A stretch of DNA of 64,000 bases from Planctomycetota bacterium (GTDB lineage Bacteria > Planctomycetota > Phycisphaerae > WQYP01). The DNA lies in assembly GCA_021819825.1 (NCBI GenBank), contig JAKAEZ010000007.1, positions 1-64,000 on the forward strand, given 5' to 3'. Below, piece after piece: positions 19,620 to 30,848 of this stretch. The notes beneath the pieces were generated by a model. It did no database searches. It was given only the letters and a program-made list of their open reading frames with translations, and was not told the origin of the DNA. How positions within the stretch are numbered: position 1 is the first letter of the stretch; each line of letters starts with the position of its first letter. Position numbers and translations under genes: made by a program.

Positions 19620-22001
19620 TTAATTCGCGGGCGGCGACTTTCCCTTGAATATATAGCGAATCCGCCGGGTTTTGCGGCGAATATCCTTCATGGTCTGCGA
19701 TATTTCCCGACGCAACCCGATACGCACCGGCCCCTGGCCCGGCCACAGCGGCAGGGCCATATCCGCCTTACGCTTCATACCACGGGCAATTAGTGGCAGA
19801 AGAGAGAGTTTGGGATCAAGCTGTTGGCGATAAATATCCGCCAGCAAATATTCAATCTCGGATGCACCGGTATCGGTATGTTCCACCTGGCATGCCCGCA
19901 GTACCGGCATCGGCAAACACTGCATCCTCAAGGGAGACAGGGCCGCCCGCGCATAAAACGCCCACCAGGCGGCATGATCTGAAATTATCTGCGAATTCTG
20001 TGTTGGCGCACGAAATCCGCCAAGCGCTTTATATGCCGCCGCCGTTATTAATACCGCGTGGCCGCCGAAAACATTTCTGTATAATCCCGCCGCCGGGCTG
20101 CCGGAAAATAATCGAATTCGCTGCGGCACAGCATTGTCATCCGGCGTGGGAGATTCCTTAAACAGGCCCACGGCACTGGTTAGAATATCCATCGCACCTG
20201 CCTGCATCGCATTTACCAGCGTGCGCAATGCATGTGGTGCCAGACACACGCTGTCGTCCATCAGCAGCAGCATTGCGCCTTGCGCATAGTGCGCGGCGAA
20301 ATCAAACTGAGATTTGCCAGACGACTCTGTAGAATGAAGAATTTTCCAGCCGCCGGCCAGAAGCCGCTTTTCCTCTTCCGGTGCCAAGTTGCCAGTGTCG
20401 GCCCCGCCAGTTGAGTTAAGCAGCAGAATAAACTGCGTAGAAGCATAATCCTGTGCGTGGAGGCTGCGAATGGCGGATAAAGTCTGGTTTTTGGCACCGT
20501 GCTGCACGAGACAAACGCTCAGCAAGGGAACTTGGACGGATGCGTCCGTCGGCAAAGTGCCATCGCCCGTTTCGCCGGGGTGTGACAGACGCCCGGCCGA
20601 CGGCCATTGTGTTCGCCCAGCGGCAGGCCCGGCGTTTATTGGGGAGATTGTACAGTCCGCTTTTTGTTCGGTGGCGCAGACCTTTGCTATACCAGTCCCG
20701 TCGATGGTGGCTTTTTCACACATGGCGTCGGCCTGCGCAAAGTGCGCGTGCCACCGATTCCAAGTTTCTTCATTGGCCGCAAAATCCATGACCGGATGCG
20801 CTGGAGCCGGGGGATTTTCCAAGGCCTGCTCCAGGTGTACCGCTAACGCGGAAACGTCCGCATCGCAAAGCACGCGCGGCCAATCCTCGGTTGCAATAAC
20901 TTCCGGAATGCCGCCGGTACGCAAGGCGATAAATGCAATGCCGTTGGACAGGCATTCATAGACGGTATTGGGAGAATTATCCGCCAACGACGCGATCACC
21001 GCCAACCGTCCCGGCCCGCGCAGATATTCCACCGCCTCGTCACGCCCCAAATCCGTTATCAGCTTCACCGGGCACTGCCACTTTTTACTTCTCCGGCGAA
21101 CAATTTCGGTTGAGGTTAATCCGTTGATATCCGCTGACCGGCCCAGAAATACAACGGTAACATCCGGCCTGTTGCGCAGATGGGATTGATCCATCGCGTC
21201 GCAAAACAGTTGCAACCCTTTGCGGATATCCAGTCGCCCGAAAAATACAATTTCGGTCATCGTGGTTTGGACCGCATGGCCGGGCTTCACCAACCCCATC
21301 CCCGCAGGCACAACATAAGGTTGTACATACGTGTCATGCGGAAACGTCCACCCTTGGCTCTGGCACCAGTGAACCATGTAGGCGCTGGGGCTGACAACGA
21401 CATCCGCCAGTGCGGCGCATTGGCGCTCCATAAAATCCAGTGTTAAAATATCCGTATCGAACACGGGTTCATTGTTATAGCGCATATTCCACAGGTGCGG
21501 GCTGTGCAAGCCCAGAACAATCGTGCTGTTCCGCAGAATCAGGGCCTGCTTTTTTCCCAAAATACTGTAGTAACCCAACGCCAGCCATTCCGGAAAATGA
21601 ACTACATCATAGCGCGACCCACACGTGCGAAAATACTCAAAAACCATATAACTCAGGCTCATCGCCTTACTGCCTTCCAGCGTGGTACAGGCGGGCAAAG
21701 AAAGCGGAATAAACTTTATGCCGTGCGCGGCATAAAATTCAATCCATCGGCTAATCGGGCCATCGTCGGAATGCGTGCCATGCGGATACAAAATGGTAAC
21801 CTCATGTCCGCCACGGGCCAGGGCCATAGCCAAAGCCTTGTAGGCGCTGCCGATGCCACCATTTTTAATCGGGCCGGAAATATCGGGGGATGCGATACAC
21901 ACCCGCGCTTTGCCATCCGCCACGCCGGCCGGGGCGGGCAAACTACAATAGGCGGTGCCGGTTGTTGAGGTCATAAAAGAATTCCAGGCATTTCTGACCA
22001 T
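19620..22001 (-). CDS. Two-domain glycosyltransferase (GT4 + GT2)
   Basis: ISGPIKNGGIGSAYKALAMALARGGHEVTILYP and TEIVFFGRLDIRKGLQLFCDAM (GT4); VPLLSVCLVQHGAKNQTLSAIRSLHAQDYASTQFILLLN (GT2-like). Confidence 0.85.
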   Translation of the reverse strand: MVRNAWNSFMTSTTGTAYCSLPAPAGVADGKARVCIASPDISGPIKNGGIGSAYKALAMALARGGHEVTILYPHGTHSDDGPISRWIEFYAAHGIKFIPLSLPACTTLEGSKAMSLSYMVFEYFRTCGSRYDVVHFPEWLALGYYSILGKKQALILRNSTIVLGLHSPHLWNMRYNNEPVFDTDILTLDFMERQCAALADVVVSPSAYMVHWCQSQGWTFPHDTYVQPYVVPAGMGLVKPGHAVQTTMTEIVFFGRLDIRKGLQLFCDAMDQSHLRNRPDVTVVFLGRSADINGLTSTEIVRRRSKKWQCPVKLITDLGRDEAVEYLRGPGRLAVIASLADNSPNTVYECLSNGIAFIALRTGGIPEVIATEDWPRVLCDADVSALAVHLEQALENPPAPAHPVMDFAANEETWNRWHAHFAQADAMCEKATIDGTGIAKVCATEQKADCTISPINAGPAAGRTQWPSAGRLSHPGETGDGTLPTDASVQVPLLSVCLVQHGAKNQTLSAIRSLHAQDYASTQFILLLNSTGGADTGNLAPEEEKRLLAGGWKILHSTESSGKSQFDFAAHYAQGAMLLLMDDSVCLAPHALRTLVNAMQAGAMDILTSAVGLFKESPTPDDNAVPQRIRLFSGSPAAGLYRNVFGGHAVLITAAAYKALGGFRAPTQNSQIISDHAAWWAFYARAALSPLRMQCLPMPVLRACQVEHTDTGASEIEYLLADIYRQQLDPKLSLLPLIARGMKRKADMALPLWPGQGPVRIGLRREISQTMKDIRRKTRRIRYIFKGKSPPAN

Positions 22002-22077
22002 TCGGCGGTGGCCGTTGTAGGGTCGAGAACGTCATTTTCCCGGAACCATTGGTAATTCTCAAGCGGCCGAATCCGAA

Positions 22078-23277
22078 TTATCTCTGCGGACCGGCAATTA
22101 ATTGATCCGGCGGTGCCGCCAAATTACCGGAAGCAATGGTGGCAGACAGTTCCGGCAAGCTTCGGAAAGCGGGCGGCTTGACGGATTGCCGCAGCAAGCC
22201 ACGCCAGGCACAAAGTATGATTCCCACGATGTTTCCGCGGGTTTTAGCCAAGCTGACCTGCAACTGCGCAGCCGCCCGCTGATTAAACGGAAATATCAGC
22301 AGCCAGCGCAGCGAACGTTCCAACCAACGCGGAATTTTCTTAACGAGATTAACCGCCAGTTCCTGGGGTTTGATATGCGGCGACATGAGATACTCGGCCA
22401 TGCCGACATCAAACGCCACCCGGCGCAGATATTTCACCGTCAATCTTGCCGGTGCCACGTAATGATCTACCTTCACACTGGGAGCATAAAGCACCCGGCC
22501 TTGGGCAGCCATCGCCCGCGCGATCATATCGGTATCCTCTCCCGCCGTGCGTTTGCCGCAACGTTCCAACGGACAACAAAATCCTCCGATACGTTGCAGC
22601 ATGTCCCGGGTTATCGCCAGATTGGCACCCGCCCCCAACGGATTCTGCAAAAGCATGGGATTTTCGCCGAGATCAACTTGCGCCAAATACTGCCCCATAC
22701 GGGCGTCGAACCACTTTGGCCGGGACAACTTATGCCAATCCAGATAGATTCGGCCCACCAGCACATCGGGCTGTTCGGAATTAAACGCTCTTACAAGTTC
22801 ACGCAGCCACTGGCGATGAACGACCACATCGTCATCTAAAAAAGCGATGATGTCTCCGCAGGCGTGGCGCAACGCCCGATTTCGCGCCGCCACGACGCCC
22901 GGTTCCGCCTCGTCCAGTGTTACCACATGAGCGGATATCCGCCTTTTGAAGGCATCAGCCACGCGCAGCGTATCATCGGTGCAGCAATTTGCGACGATAA
23001 TAATTTCCCAAGTCATATCCGGGCATGGCTCAATTGCGGCAAGGCTCTCCAGCGTCCGCTGCAATAAGTCTGCACGGTTATGCGTTGGGATACATATTGA
23101 GATGCGCGGTCCCACAAAATACTCGCAAACAGGCCTGACAACTAACCACCCCATGAGCAACCATGGTGCCGAATCGTCCGGAAAGCCACAGCCATGCCAA
23201 CCAAGTCGCTCCACGCCCCAAGGAGTCTTCCCGAGTGGGCGAAAACCATTATAACATGATACAACAGGCAAAAACAA
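22078..23277 (-). CDS. GT2 family glycosyltransferase
   Basis: RISICIPTHNRADLLQRTLESLAAIEPC...IIAFLDDDVVVHRQWL; the true start may be internal. Confidence 0.85.
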   Translation of the reverse strand: MFLPVVSCYNGFRPLGKTPWGVERLGWHGCGFPDDSAPWLLMGWLVVRPVCEYFVGPRISICIPTHNRADLLQRTLESLAAIEPCPDMTWEIIIVANCCTDDTLRVADAFKRRISAHVVTLDEAEPGVVAARNRALRHACGDIIAFLDDDVVVHRQWLRELVRAFNSEQPDVLVGRIYLDWHKLSRPKWFDARMGQYLAQVDLGENPMLLQNPLGAGANLAITRDMLQRIGGFCCPLERCGKRTAGEDTDMIARAMAAQGRVLYAPSVKVDHYVAPARLTVKYLRRVAFDVGMAEYLMSPHIKPQELAVNLVKKIPRWLERSLRWLLIFPFNQRAAAQLQVSLAKTRGNIVGIILCAWRGLLRQSVKPPAFRSLPELSATIASGNLAAPPDQLIAGPQR

Positions 23278-23643
23278 TCGCCGGTAATCCGCGTCGAAAT
23301 CCCGTCAGTTGTTCGTATTTTTTCCGGGTGGACGGTGGGTAAAGACCTTTGCCAGATTTCAGCGTAAAGGTCACAGCTTCTGTTGGCGGTAGATGCAGTC
23401 GGTGCGGTGCAGGCAGCCTCCGGCAGGTTGAGACCACCGGGCAAAATTGCACCCAAGGGCTTCCACGAAGCGCTTAATGCCTGACGCCAAAGATTCCGTC
23501 TGCCGGCTACGGCCTTTAGTGGCGATCAATATTGAATCAGCGGGTGCCGCGTTAGCGTTCTCTTTTCATCGCCGTGCCTTTATAATAAAAACATTCGGTT
23601 TCCGCCGGAAATGCTTTCGGCGGAGATCGCGAAGGACTCGGCC

Positions 23644-23976
23644 ATGGCATTTAAAAAATCACCGGCGGACGCTGAAATTAAGCGGATGGTGCGGCGGATT
23701 GTCCGCAAATTTGATCCGGAAAAGATTATTTTGTTCGGTTCGCACGCGCGTGGCGATGCCAACGTAAATAGCGATGTGGATCTTCTGGTGGTCATGGATG
23801 TAAAAGGCTCGAAACGCCTGAAGGCGGTTGAAATTGGCGTGGCGCTGCACGATGTGGATGTGGCCAAGGACGTGATCGTGGTTCGGCCTGGCGAGTTTGC
23901 CTGGCGAAGGAAAATAATCGGGACCATTGAGCGCCCAGCGGACCTCGAAGGCAAGGTGATGTATGCCCGCGGATGA
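23644..23976 (+). CDS. MNT-type minimal nucleotidyltransferase
   Basis: LFGSHARGDANVNSDVDLLVVM = GSx10DxD; overlaps a HEPN gene. Confidence 0.8.
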   Translation: MAFKKSPADAEIKRMVRRIVRKFDPEKIILFGSHARGDANVNSDVDLLVVMDVKGSKRLKAVEIGVALHDVDVAKDVIVVRPGEFAWRRKIIGTIERPADLEGKVMYARG

Positions 23977-24394
23977 GGCTCTGTTGGCCGTTGTTAGCGA
24001 GTGGATTTACCGGGCTGAGGGCGACCTGAAAAATGCGACACACGTTCTGATGTTGCGGCGGCAGTGCCCAACAGAGACGGTGGCTTTCCATGCCCAGCAG
24101 TGTGTGGAGAAATACATTAAAGCGGCCTTGACATTTTATGAAATTGAGTTTCCAAAAGTACATGATATCGAGAAGCTGGTTCGGCTGTTGCCCCCCGATA
24201 CCCTTGCAGTGTTCCCTGTAACGGAGCAGCGCACCCTGACCTCCTACGCTGTCACAGCTCGGTACCCAGGCGATTTCGATCCGATCTCGCTTGATGAAGC
24301 GCGACAGTCCGTACGAATCGCGCGACGGATTCGCGCGGAACTTCGCAAATTACTTCCAAAAGCGGTTCTTCTAAAACGCACGAATTTCCGGTAG
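23963..24394 (+). CDS. HEPN domain protein (PF05168-type)
   Basis: AFHAQQCVEKYIKAALTFYEIEFPKVHDIEKL; partner of the upstream MNT. Confidence 0.75.
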   Translation: MPADEALLAVVSEWIYRAEGDLKNATHVLMLRRQCPTETVAFHAQQCVEKYIKAALTFYEIEFPKVHDIEKLVRLLPPDTLAVFPVTEQRTLTSYAVTARYPGDFDPISLDEARQSVRIARRIRAELRKLLPKAVLLKRTNFR

Positions 24395-24458
24395 TGATAA
24401 ACTGACCCGGCAACCTGCGCCGTTCCATCGCAATCCCGGCCATTAGTCGGACAGGCTC

Positions 24459-25490
24459 CTACCGGGTTTCCCAGCAGGCCGCGAGATGTGTGGGATCGTC
24501 GCCTTTGATTTCCATGGGTGGCATTTCCCGTTTGCAGCGTTCCACTGCGATCGGGCAGCGTGGGTGAAACGGGCATCCGGAAGGTGGATTGGCCGGGCTG
24601 GGCACTTCGCCCTGCAGCACTGTGCGCTGTTGCTTCCGATCCACTTCCGGCTTGGGCACCGCGGAAAGCAACGCCTGGGTATAAGGATGTTTCGCGGAGC
24701 GCGTGAGGGTACGGGCGGCGGCGGTTTCAACAATTCTGCCCAGGTACATCACCGCAATGCGATCAGAAAAATGTTCCACCACGGCCAAATTGTGCGCGAT
24801 AAATAGATACGATAGCCCCATTTCACTTTGCAGATCACTTAATAAATTAAGCACCTGGGCCTGAATGGAAACATCTAATGCCGACACCGGTTCATCACAT
24901 ACAATCAACCGGGGATTTAAAGCCAGCGCCCGGGCAATGCCGATGCGCTGGCGTTGGCCGCCGGAAAATTCATGGGGATAGCGGTTGATGACATCACCGG
25001 AAAATCCGACTTTTTGCAAAATCTCCTGCACGCGGGCGGGGATTTCCGGCTTGGGTGCCAACCGATGAACCAGCAGGGGTTCACCAATCATCGCCCCCAC
25101 GGTCATACGCGGGTTTAACGAACCAACGGGGTCCTGAAAAATAACCTGAATATGCCGCCGCAACGCCCGGAGTTCCGCAGGCCGGGCGGCGTAAATATCG
25201 GTTCCTTCAAAACGTATCTGCCCGGAAATAATCGCGGTGCCCTTGGGAATTAAGCGAAGAATGGCGCGGCCCGCGGTAGTTTTTCCGCAGCCGGACTCGC
25301 CTACAAGACCCAGGGTTTCCTGCGGCTTAATCGCCAGCGATATATTATTAACCGCCTGAATTCGCCCACTGAGGCTTTGCAGCAGGCCGCTGCGGATGGG
25401 AAACGCCACCGACAAATTTTTAACATCCAGCAGCACGCCCTCTGCCGGGGGGTTTCCGAGGCGTTGAGTTGGCAGGGTCTGTGATTTCAT
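24459..25490 (-). CDS. Peptide ABC transporter ATP-binding protein, DppF/OppF-like
   Basis: [63 protein letters not shown]-terminal CPFHPRCP motif. Confidence 0.9.
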   Translation of the reverse strand: MKSQTLPTQRLGNPPAEGVLLDVKNLSVAFPIRSGLLQSLSGRIQAVNNISLAIKPQETLGLVGESGCGKTTAGRAILRLIPKGTAIISGQIRFEGTDIYAARPAELRALRRHIQVIFQDPVGSLNPRMTVGAMIGEPLLVHRLAPKPEIPARVQEILQKVGFSGDVINRYPHEFSGGQRQRIGIARALALNPRLIVCDEPVSALDVSIQAQVLNLLSDLQSEMGLSYLFIAHNLAVVEHFSDRIAVMYLGRIVETAAARTLTRSAKHPYTQALLSAVPKPEVDRKQQRTVLQGEVPSPANPPSGCPFHPRCPIAVERCKREMPPMEIKGDDPTHLAACWETR

Positions 25491-25550
25491 GCGGCACTCC
25501 AAAATATGCTTGCCCGCCGCGTTAACGGCCCATACATGCACGGGGCGATT

Positions 25551-26624
25551 TTACGCGACGATTTCCGGCGACTTTTTTGAACGTTGAAACGTCAGCGACG
25601 GTTCGGTCCCCGGCGCGCCATCAAAACCCGCGGCGGAAAAGGTGGCTACCCAGTGTCCCGGGAAAACCTCATTGAGCGGCGGCATGGCCTGTTTGCAGCG
25701 CTGCCTGGCCTGGCCCTGGCAGTGCGTGCAACGTGGTTCAAAGCGGCAGCCCGGCGGCCAATCCAGCGGACTGGGAACCATACCGGGGATCGCGGGCAGG
25801 CGCTGAAGTTCCTGGTTCAAACGGGGCACACAGGCCAACAGCCCACGGGTATAAGGGTGCAGGGGGTTGGCAAACAATTCATGAACGGCCGCGAATTCAA
25901 CAATTCTTCCGGCATACATAATCGCAACAACATCCGCATTTTCCGCCACAATTCCCAGATCATGCGTAATTAACAGTACCGCCATATTCGTCGCGGCCCG
26001 CACTTCACCCAACAGTTCCAGTATCTGGGCCTGAATGGTGACATCCAGTGCGGTTGTGGGTTCATCGGCAATTAAAAGCGACGGATTGCACGCCAAGGCC
26101 ATGGCTATCATCACGCGCTGCTTCATGCCGCCGGACATCTGATGCGGATAATCGCGCAAACGCCGACCGGCATCAGCCACGCCCACGCGGCGCAGGGCGG
26201 TTTCGGCAATGCCATAGGCCTGCGAATTGGATACTTTCTGGTGCAACTGAATGGCTTCAACAATCTGAAATCCAATGGTGAACACCGGGTTGAGACTGGT
26301 CATGGGTTCCTGAAAAATCATCGCGATTTTTCCACCCCGCACCCGCCGCATCTGCGATTCGGTCATGGATAATAAATCGCGGTTCTCCATGATGATTTGT
26401 CCGCCGACAATGCGCCCTGGTTCAGTCACCAGCCGCATCAACGACAGCGCCGTGACACTTTTTCCGCAACCGCTTTCCCCTACCAAAGCCAAGGTTTGCC
26501 CCGGATAAATTGAAAAGGAAATTCCGTCTACCGCGTTGAATACCCCCGCGGCGGTATTAAACCGCGTGATCAGGTTGCGGACAGTCAACAGCGGTACAAC
26601 GGCAGCGGGAGAATCTTGTACCAT
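25551..26624 (-). CDS. Peptide ABC transporter ATP-binding protein, DppD/OppD-like
   Basis: [64 protein letters not shown]. Confidence 0.9.
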   Translation of the reverse strand: MVQDSPAAVVPLLTVRNLITRFNTAAGVFNAVDGISFSIYPGQTLALVGESGCGKSVTALSLMRLVTEPGRIVGGQIIMENRDLLSMTESQMRRVRGGKIAMIFQEPMTSLNPVFTIGFQIVEAIQLHQKVSNSQAYGIAETALRRVGVADAGRRLRDYPHQMSGGMKQRVMIAMALACNPSLLIADEPTTALDVTIQAQILELLGEVRAATNMAVLLITHDLGIVAENADVVAIMYAGRIVEFAAVHELFANPLHPYTRGLLACVPRLNQELQRLPAIPGMVPSPLDWPPGCRFEPRCTHCQGQARQRCKQAMPPLNEVFPGHWVATFSAAGFDGAPGTEPSLTFQRSKKSPEIVA

Positions 26625-26629
26625 GGCAT

Positions 26630-27871
26630 TTACCTCCGGCCCATCGTGGTGGGATCAATGGCGTCGCGCAGCGATTCGGCAAAAAGATTAAACGCCAGAA
26701 CCGTAATAAAAATCAACATTCCCGGCCCCAATGCCTGCCACCACCGAAATACGGTTGCCGGATTGCCTGCGGAATTGAGCATGGAACCCCATGAGGCGGT
26801 CGGCGGCTGCACGCCCACACCCAGATAACTTAAAGAAGCTTCAATGGTCACCGCGCCAGCCAAGCCAAAACCGGCGGAAACCAACACCGGTGTAACACCG
26901 TTGGGCAGCATATGTTTGAAAAGCACCCTCCACAGCGGCATACCGGATCCTTGCGCCGCCAAAACATAATCCAAGTTACGAATGCGGAAAAATTCCGCGC
27001 GCAGCAGGCGGGCATAACCCGTCCAGCCGGTAACGCCGATAATGACCATGATATCGAAAATATGTCGCCCATAAACGGCGACAAAGGTGAGGATCAGGAA
27101 AAAGGTGGGTATCGATTCCACCATTTCCACCAGTCTCATCAGGATAATATCAAATATTCCACCAAAATAGCCCGTTAATGCGCCGACAACAATTCCTATG
27201 GCCAAGGCAATTATCTGGCTTACAAACCCTACCCCCATGGCGATACGGGCACCCCAGAGCAAGCGGGAAAGTTCATCGCGCCCGTCTCCATCGGTGCCCA
27301 GCCAATGGCGATGCGATGGATATTGATTGATTAACCCTTTGCTCAACGGCTCCATTTCCGCATAGCCCCATGGCACCGGTGGAAATACAGCGTGCGTGAT
27401 AAGACCATGCCGCGCAAGGCTGCGATAATTAACGGCATCCAGCCGATTATGGTGCAGTGCGGCAATCAACGAGCCGACGATAATGGTAATACCTGTGATC
27501 GCAACAGCGCCAACGCGGCGGCGCATCATGCGTTGCACCTTAGGAAGCCGATGGGACAGGCTTATAACAACGCCCTGCGCGCCTAAGGCCGCCGCCACAA
27601 CCAATAAAATCCAGCTCACGGTGCTAAGGTCGCGGAACAACGGATATTCCCGCATGGCGGCATGGCCGGCGGTTGCTGGAACGATGCAGGTGTAAGGCTG
27701 TCCGTTGGCAATGAACGGTACCAACAGCGCGATCAGCACCAATACCGCCAAGTAAGCGGCGCACAGCCGCACCAGCAGCGGACGAAACAATCGTACCGCC
27801 ACCCAGCCCCAATAGGGTCGCGGGGCGGACAGCGCGGGCTGGTCCATCGGCGAAAGTGTCAGATCAGTCAT
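26630..27871 (-). CDS. Peptide ABC transporter permease, DppC/OppC-like with N-terminal extension
   Basis: [31 protein letters not shown] and [22 protein letters not shown]. Confidence 0.88.
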   Translation of the reverse strand: MTDLTLSPMDQPALSAPRPYWGWVAVRLFRPLLVRLCAAYLAVLVLIALLVPFIANGQPYTCIVPATAGHAAMREYPLFRDLSTVSWILLVVAAALGAQGVVISLSHRLPKVQRMMRRRVGAVAITGITIIVGSLIAALHHNRLDAVNYRSLARHGLITHAVFPPVPWGYAEMEPLSKGLINQYPSHRHWLGTDGDGRDELSRLLWGARIAMGVGFVSQIIALAIGIVVGALTGYFGGIFDIILMRLVEMVESIPTFFLILTFVAVYGRHIFDIMVIIGVTGWTGYARLLRAEFFRIRNLDYVLAAQGSGMPLWRVLFKHMLPNGVTPVLVSAGFGLAGAVTIEASLSYLGVGVQPPTASWGSMLNSAGNPATVFRWWQALGPGMLIFITVLAFNLFAESLRDAIDPTTMGRR

Positions 27872-28874
27872 AGATCACCCGCGGATCAGCCAAGTGATAA
27901 CATATATCCACAGCTAGATAAGATAACAGTGTCAGCACCGACCCCACCAGGGCCAAATCCTGAATCACCGGCAGATCACGGGACAACGTTGAGGTATAGG
28001 CGAGGCGGCCCATGCCGTTGATGGAAAAAATCTGCTCAATAATGACCGACCCGCCCAGCAATCCCGGCAGCGACATTCCCGTGAGGGTTATCAGATTCAG
28101 CAGGCTGTTGCGAAATACGTGCCGCACCAATACGGTGGACTCCGGCAACCCCTTGGCCCGGGCGGTACGCACATAATCCTGCTGCAGATTTTCAAGTATT
28201 GATCCGCGAATCTGTTTACTTAAAAAGGCGAATCCGCCATACACTGAACAGACAATCGGCAGCACAATATGATAAAGATAATCGGCAATGTAACGGAAAT
28301 AGGTCATATCTCCGGTATTGGTTGAATGCAGGCCCGCCGACGGAAACCAATTGAAATATTGAGGATTGGCAAAAAACCCCAACAACGTGGATCCTAACCA
28401 TATAACGGGAAGGGAATACAGCGCCAGCGAAAAAAAGCCGTATCCTCGATCAATCAATCGCCCCTGATTCAGAGCCGTTATCAGGCCCCCCGGAAGGGAT
28501 ACCAGATAAATAACCGCCATGGCGATGGCATTGATGGTCAGTGTCACGGGCAGGCGTTGCTCAATGAGCGTCAGCACCGGTTCCTGATAGACAATCGACG
28601 TGCCGAGGTGTCCCTCGCAGGTGCTTTTAAGCCAGAGAATATATTGCATGACCAGATTGATGGGGTGGCCATTTTTATCCACCAGATGCAGACGACGTTC
28701 CATGATCTGCTGTTCCTGCTTCTGGGCCTGGCGAGACTGCATAATGCCGGCGGAAAATTGCCCGCCCCCCGTTGTCAGGCCCGGGGCAAACCGCACCACG
28801 GCAAACAGCATAAAAGTCATGCCCAAAAGGGTGGGAATCATCAGCAGCAAGCGGCGGATAATATAGGTTGTCAT
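27864..28874 (-). CDS. Peptide ABC transporter permease, DppB/OppB-like
   Basis: MTTYIIRRLLLMIPTLLGMTFMLFAVVRFAPG; DYVRTARAKGLPESTVLVRHVFRNSLLNLIT. Confidence 0.9.
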   Translation of the reverse strand: MTTYIIRRLLLMIPTLLGMTFMLFAVVRFAPGLTTGGGQFSAGIMQSRQAQKQEQQIMERRLHLVDKNGHPINLVMQYILWLKSTCEGHLGTSIVYQEPVLTLIEQRLPVTLTINAIAMAVIYLVSLPGGLITALNQGRLIDRGYGFFSLALYSLPVIWLGSTLLGFFANPQYFNWFPSAGLHSTNTGDMTYFRYIADYLYHIVLPIVCSVYGGFAFLSKQIRGSILENLQQDYVRTARAKGLPESTVLVRHVFRNSLLNLITLTGMSLPGLLGGSVIIEQIFSINGMGRLAYTSTLSRDLPVIQDLALVGSVLTLLSYLAVDICYHLADPRVIYD

Positions 28875-28926
28875 GCCTGAATTCCATCTTGGTGCTTCGA
28901 CCGCGTCAGCCTGGCAGCCGTGATAC

Positions 28927-30783
28927 TCACTGATACTTCTGAAGTTTTAACGGTACAAACCAGTTCGCCTCCAGCGGCCCGAACTTGCCCACCGGGGCGG
29001 TATTGTGGAAACGCTCATTGATAAACATCAGCGCATCCGAGGTAAATAAGAACATATAGGGCTGCTCATGGTACACAATGGCTTGAAATTTATGCCAGAT
29101 GGCCATGCGTTTGGCCGTATTCATTTCGCGCCGGCCTTCGGAAATAAGCTTATCCGCCTGTGCATTGTCAAAATCGCCGGCATTACTGCCCTTGTCGGCG
29201 TAAGAGGCGGAATCCCAAATCTGATAGGGATCATTTTCTATGCCGCCGCTCCACCCCAGAAAAAACGAAGAGAACTGGCGGTCATCAATTTTTTCAATCA
29301 TCACGGAAAATTCCAGCGGTTGCACGCTCATATCAATGCCGGCTTTGGCAAATTGCTGCTTCATATAAACGCAGATTTTCTGAATCAGCGGATCACGCGA
29401 AGGCAACAGTATCTGAAACTTAAAAGCTTTGCCATCCCGATGCAGGATGCCGTCGGTTCCCATTTTCCAGCCGGCCCGCCGCAAAAGCACTCGGGCCTTG
29501 GCCGGGTCATAGGCAATGGGTTTAATATTTGGATTATTCTGCGGAGAAAGCGGATTAAACGGACCGGTCATCGGCTGGGCCAGCCCATACATAAAGGTTT
29601 TAATAATGGCGTTGCGATCCACGAGCATACACAGCGCGGTTCGGGTAAGACGATCCTTAAATTCCGGCTTTTTGAGATTCCAGCACACAAACTCGTAACC
29701 CGCCGCCGGGGTCAGGAATTTGTAGCAGTGATGGGTTTGCGTAAATTTCGGTTGCTTGATGTATTTAACCCACTGCGACGGCTCCGGAGGATCGGTATCC
29801 AACTGCCCACCGAGAAACGCCTGCAAGGCCGCCTGGGGATTCTGGATAACGCGATAAATAATGCGATTGAATGTGGGCAGCGGTCCCCAGTAACGCGGGT
29901 TACGCACCAGCACAATTTCACCGCTGGTCCATTTATCAAACATATACGGCCCGCTGCCTACCAGCAATCGGCCGCGTTTGTTGAACTGGCCGGCTTTTTT
30001 AAATTTGTAGACGCTTTCCGGCAATATGCTTAATCCCCCCACCACTTCCAGCGATTTAAAATACGGATGCTTAAAGGTAAAAATGACGGTATGTTTGCCG
30101 ACGGTCCGGCAGGATTTCACATCATTAAAGTAAACCCGCTGGGGCGCGTCATCTACGCCGGGGTTCATCATCGTGTTATAGCTGAACAGCACGTCCTGCG
30201 CGGTAACGGGGTGCCCATTGCTGAAACACGCCCGGCGGCGGATTTTGAACGTGATCTTCAGGCCATTGGGAGACACGCGGTAGCTTCGGGCCAGCCAAGG
30301 CTCCCATTTCAATGTGACTGGATCGCGCGAAAGCAATGATTCCTGAACCCAGCCTTGCACGACGGTAGCACCCTCATCACGCGCGACAAAGGGCGTTAAG
30401 GTCCGTGGCTGTTCACCAAGGTTTTCCACCAACCAATCACCACGGGCGTAATCCGGAAGCGAATACGGATTGTGCGGCAGCAACGGCGGATTGGGGTAAC
30501 AGACATAACGTGTTCCATCCGGCAGGGTTTCACGAATGTCTTTTTGCGAGGTCTTTGCGGTTTGCCCGGCACCGGATTGTATCCGCAGGCCATGGCGCAC
30601 AATTTGCTGCAGCAGTTGCGTCTGCGCCAACTGTTGTTCATTGAGAGTTTTTATCTGACTGGATAATGCAATGACCTGCTTATTAACATAATTGAATTGC
30701 CCCATCGCCAGGACCGCGGCACCAATAATCAGCAGCAATAGAACAGTGAAAATGAAATCTTTGAGCGTAAATCGATTATCCAT
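28927..30783 (-). CDS. Peptide ABC transporter substrate-binding protein (SBP family 5)
   Basis: N-terminal TM/signal anchor; LKITFKIRRRACFSNGHPVTAQDVLFSYNTMMNPG typical of SBP_bac_5. Confidence 0.88.
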   Translation of the reverse strand: MDNRFTLKDFIFTVLLLLIIGAAVLAMGQFNYVNKQVIALSSQIKTLNEQQLAQTQLLQQIVRHGLRIQSGAGQTAKTSQKDIRETLPDGTRYVCYPNPPLLPHNPYSLPDYARGDWLVENLGEQPRTLTPFVARDEGATVVQGWVQESLLSRDPVTLKWEPWLARSYRVSPNGLKITFKIRRRACFSNGHPVTAQDVLFSYNTMMNPGVDDAPQRVYFNDVKSCRTVGKHTVIFTFKHPYFKSLEVVGGLSILPESVYKFKKAGQFNKRGRLLVGSGPYMFDKWTSGEIVLVRNPRYWGPLPTFNRIIYRVIQNPQAALQAFLGGQLDTDPPEPSQWVKYIKQPKFTQTHHCYKFLTPAAGYEFVCWNLKKPEFKDRLTRTALCMLVDRNAIIKTFMYGLAQPMTGPFNPLSPQNNPNIKPIAYDPAKARVLLRRAGWKMGTDGILHRDGKAFKFQILLPSRDPLIQKICVYMKQQFAKAGIDMSVQPLEFSVMIEKIDDRQFSSFFLGWSGGIENDPYQIWDSASYADKGSNAGDFDNAQADKLISEGRREMNTAKRMAIWHKFQAIVYHEQPYMFLFTSDALMFINERFHNTAPVGKFGPLEANWFVPLKLQKYQ

Positions 30784-30848
30784 TGATTCACCTGCTTACA
30801 CCGCGCCGGCCGGAACGGGCCGATCACACCATTTATACGCCGTGAATT

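Noticed and set aside
22102-22839. 245-aa plus-strand ORF
   Set aside because: Antisense to the GT2 gene at 22078-23277; no recognisable domain.
29068-30033. 321-aa plus-strand ORF
   Set aside because: Fully antisense to the SBP family 5 gene (28927-30783), which has clear family motifs; composition is typical of a shadow ORF.
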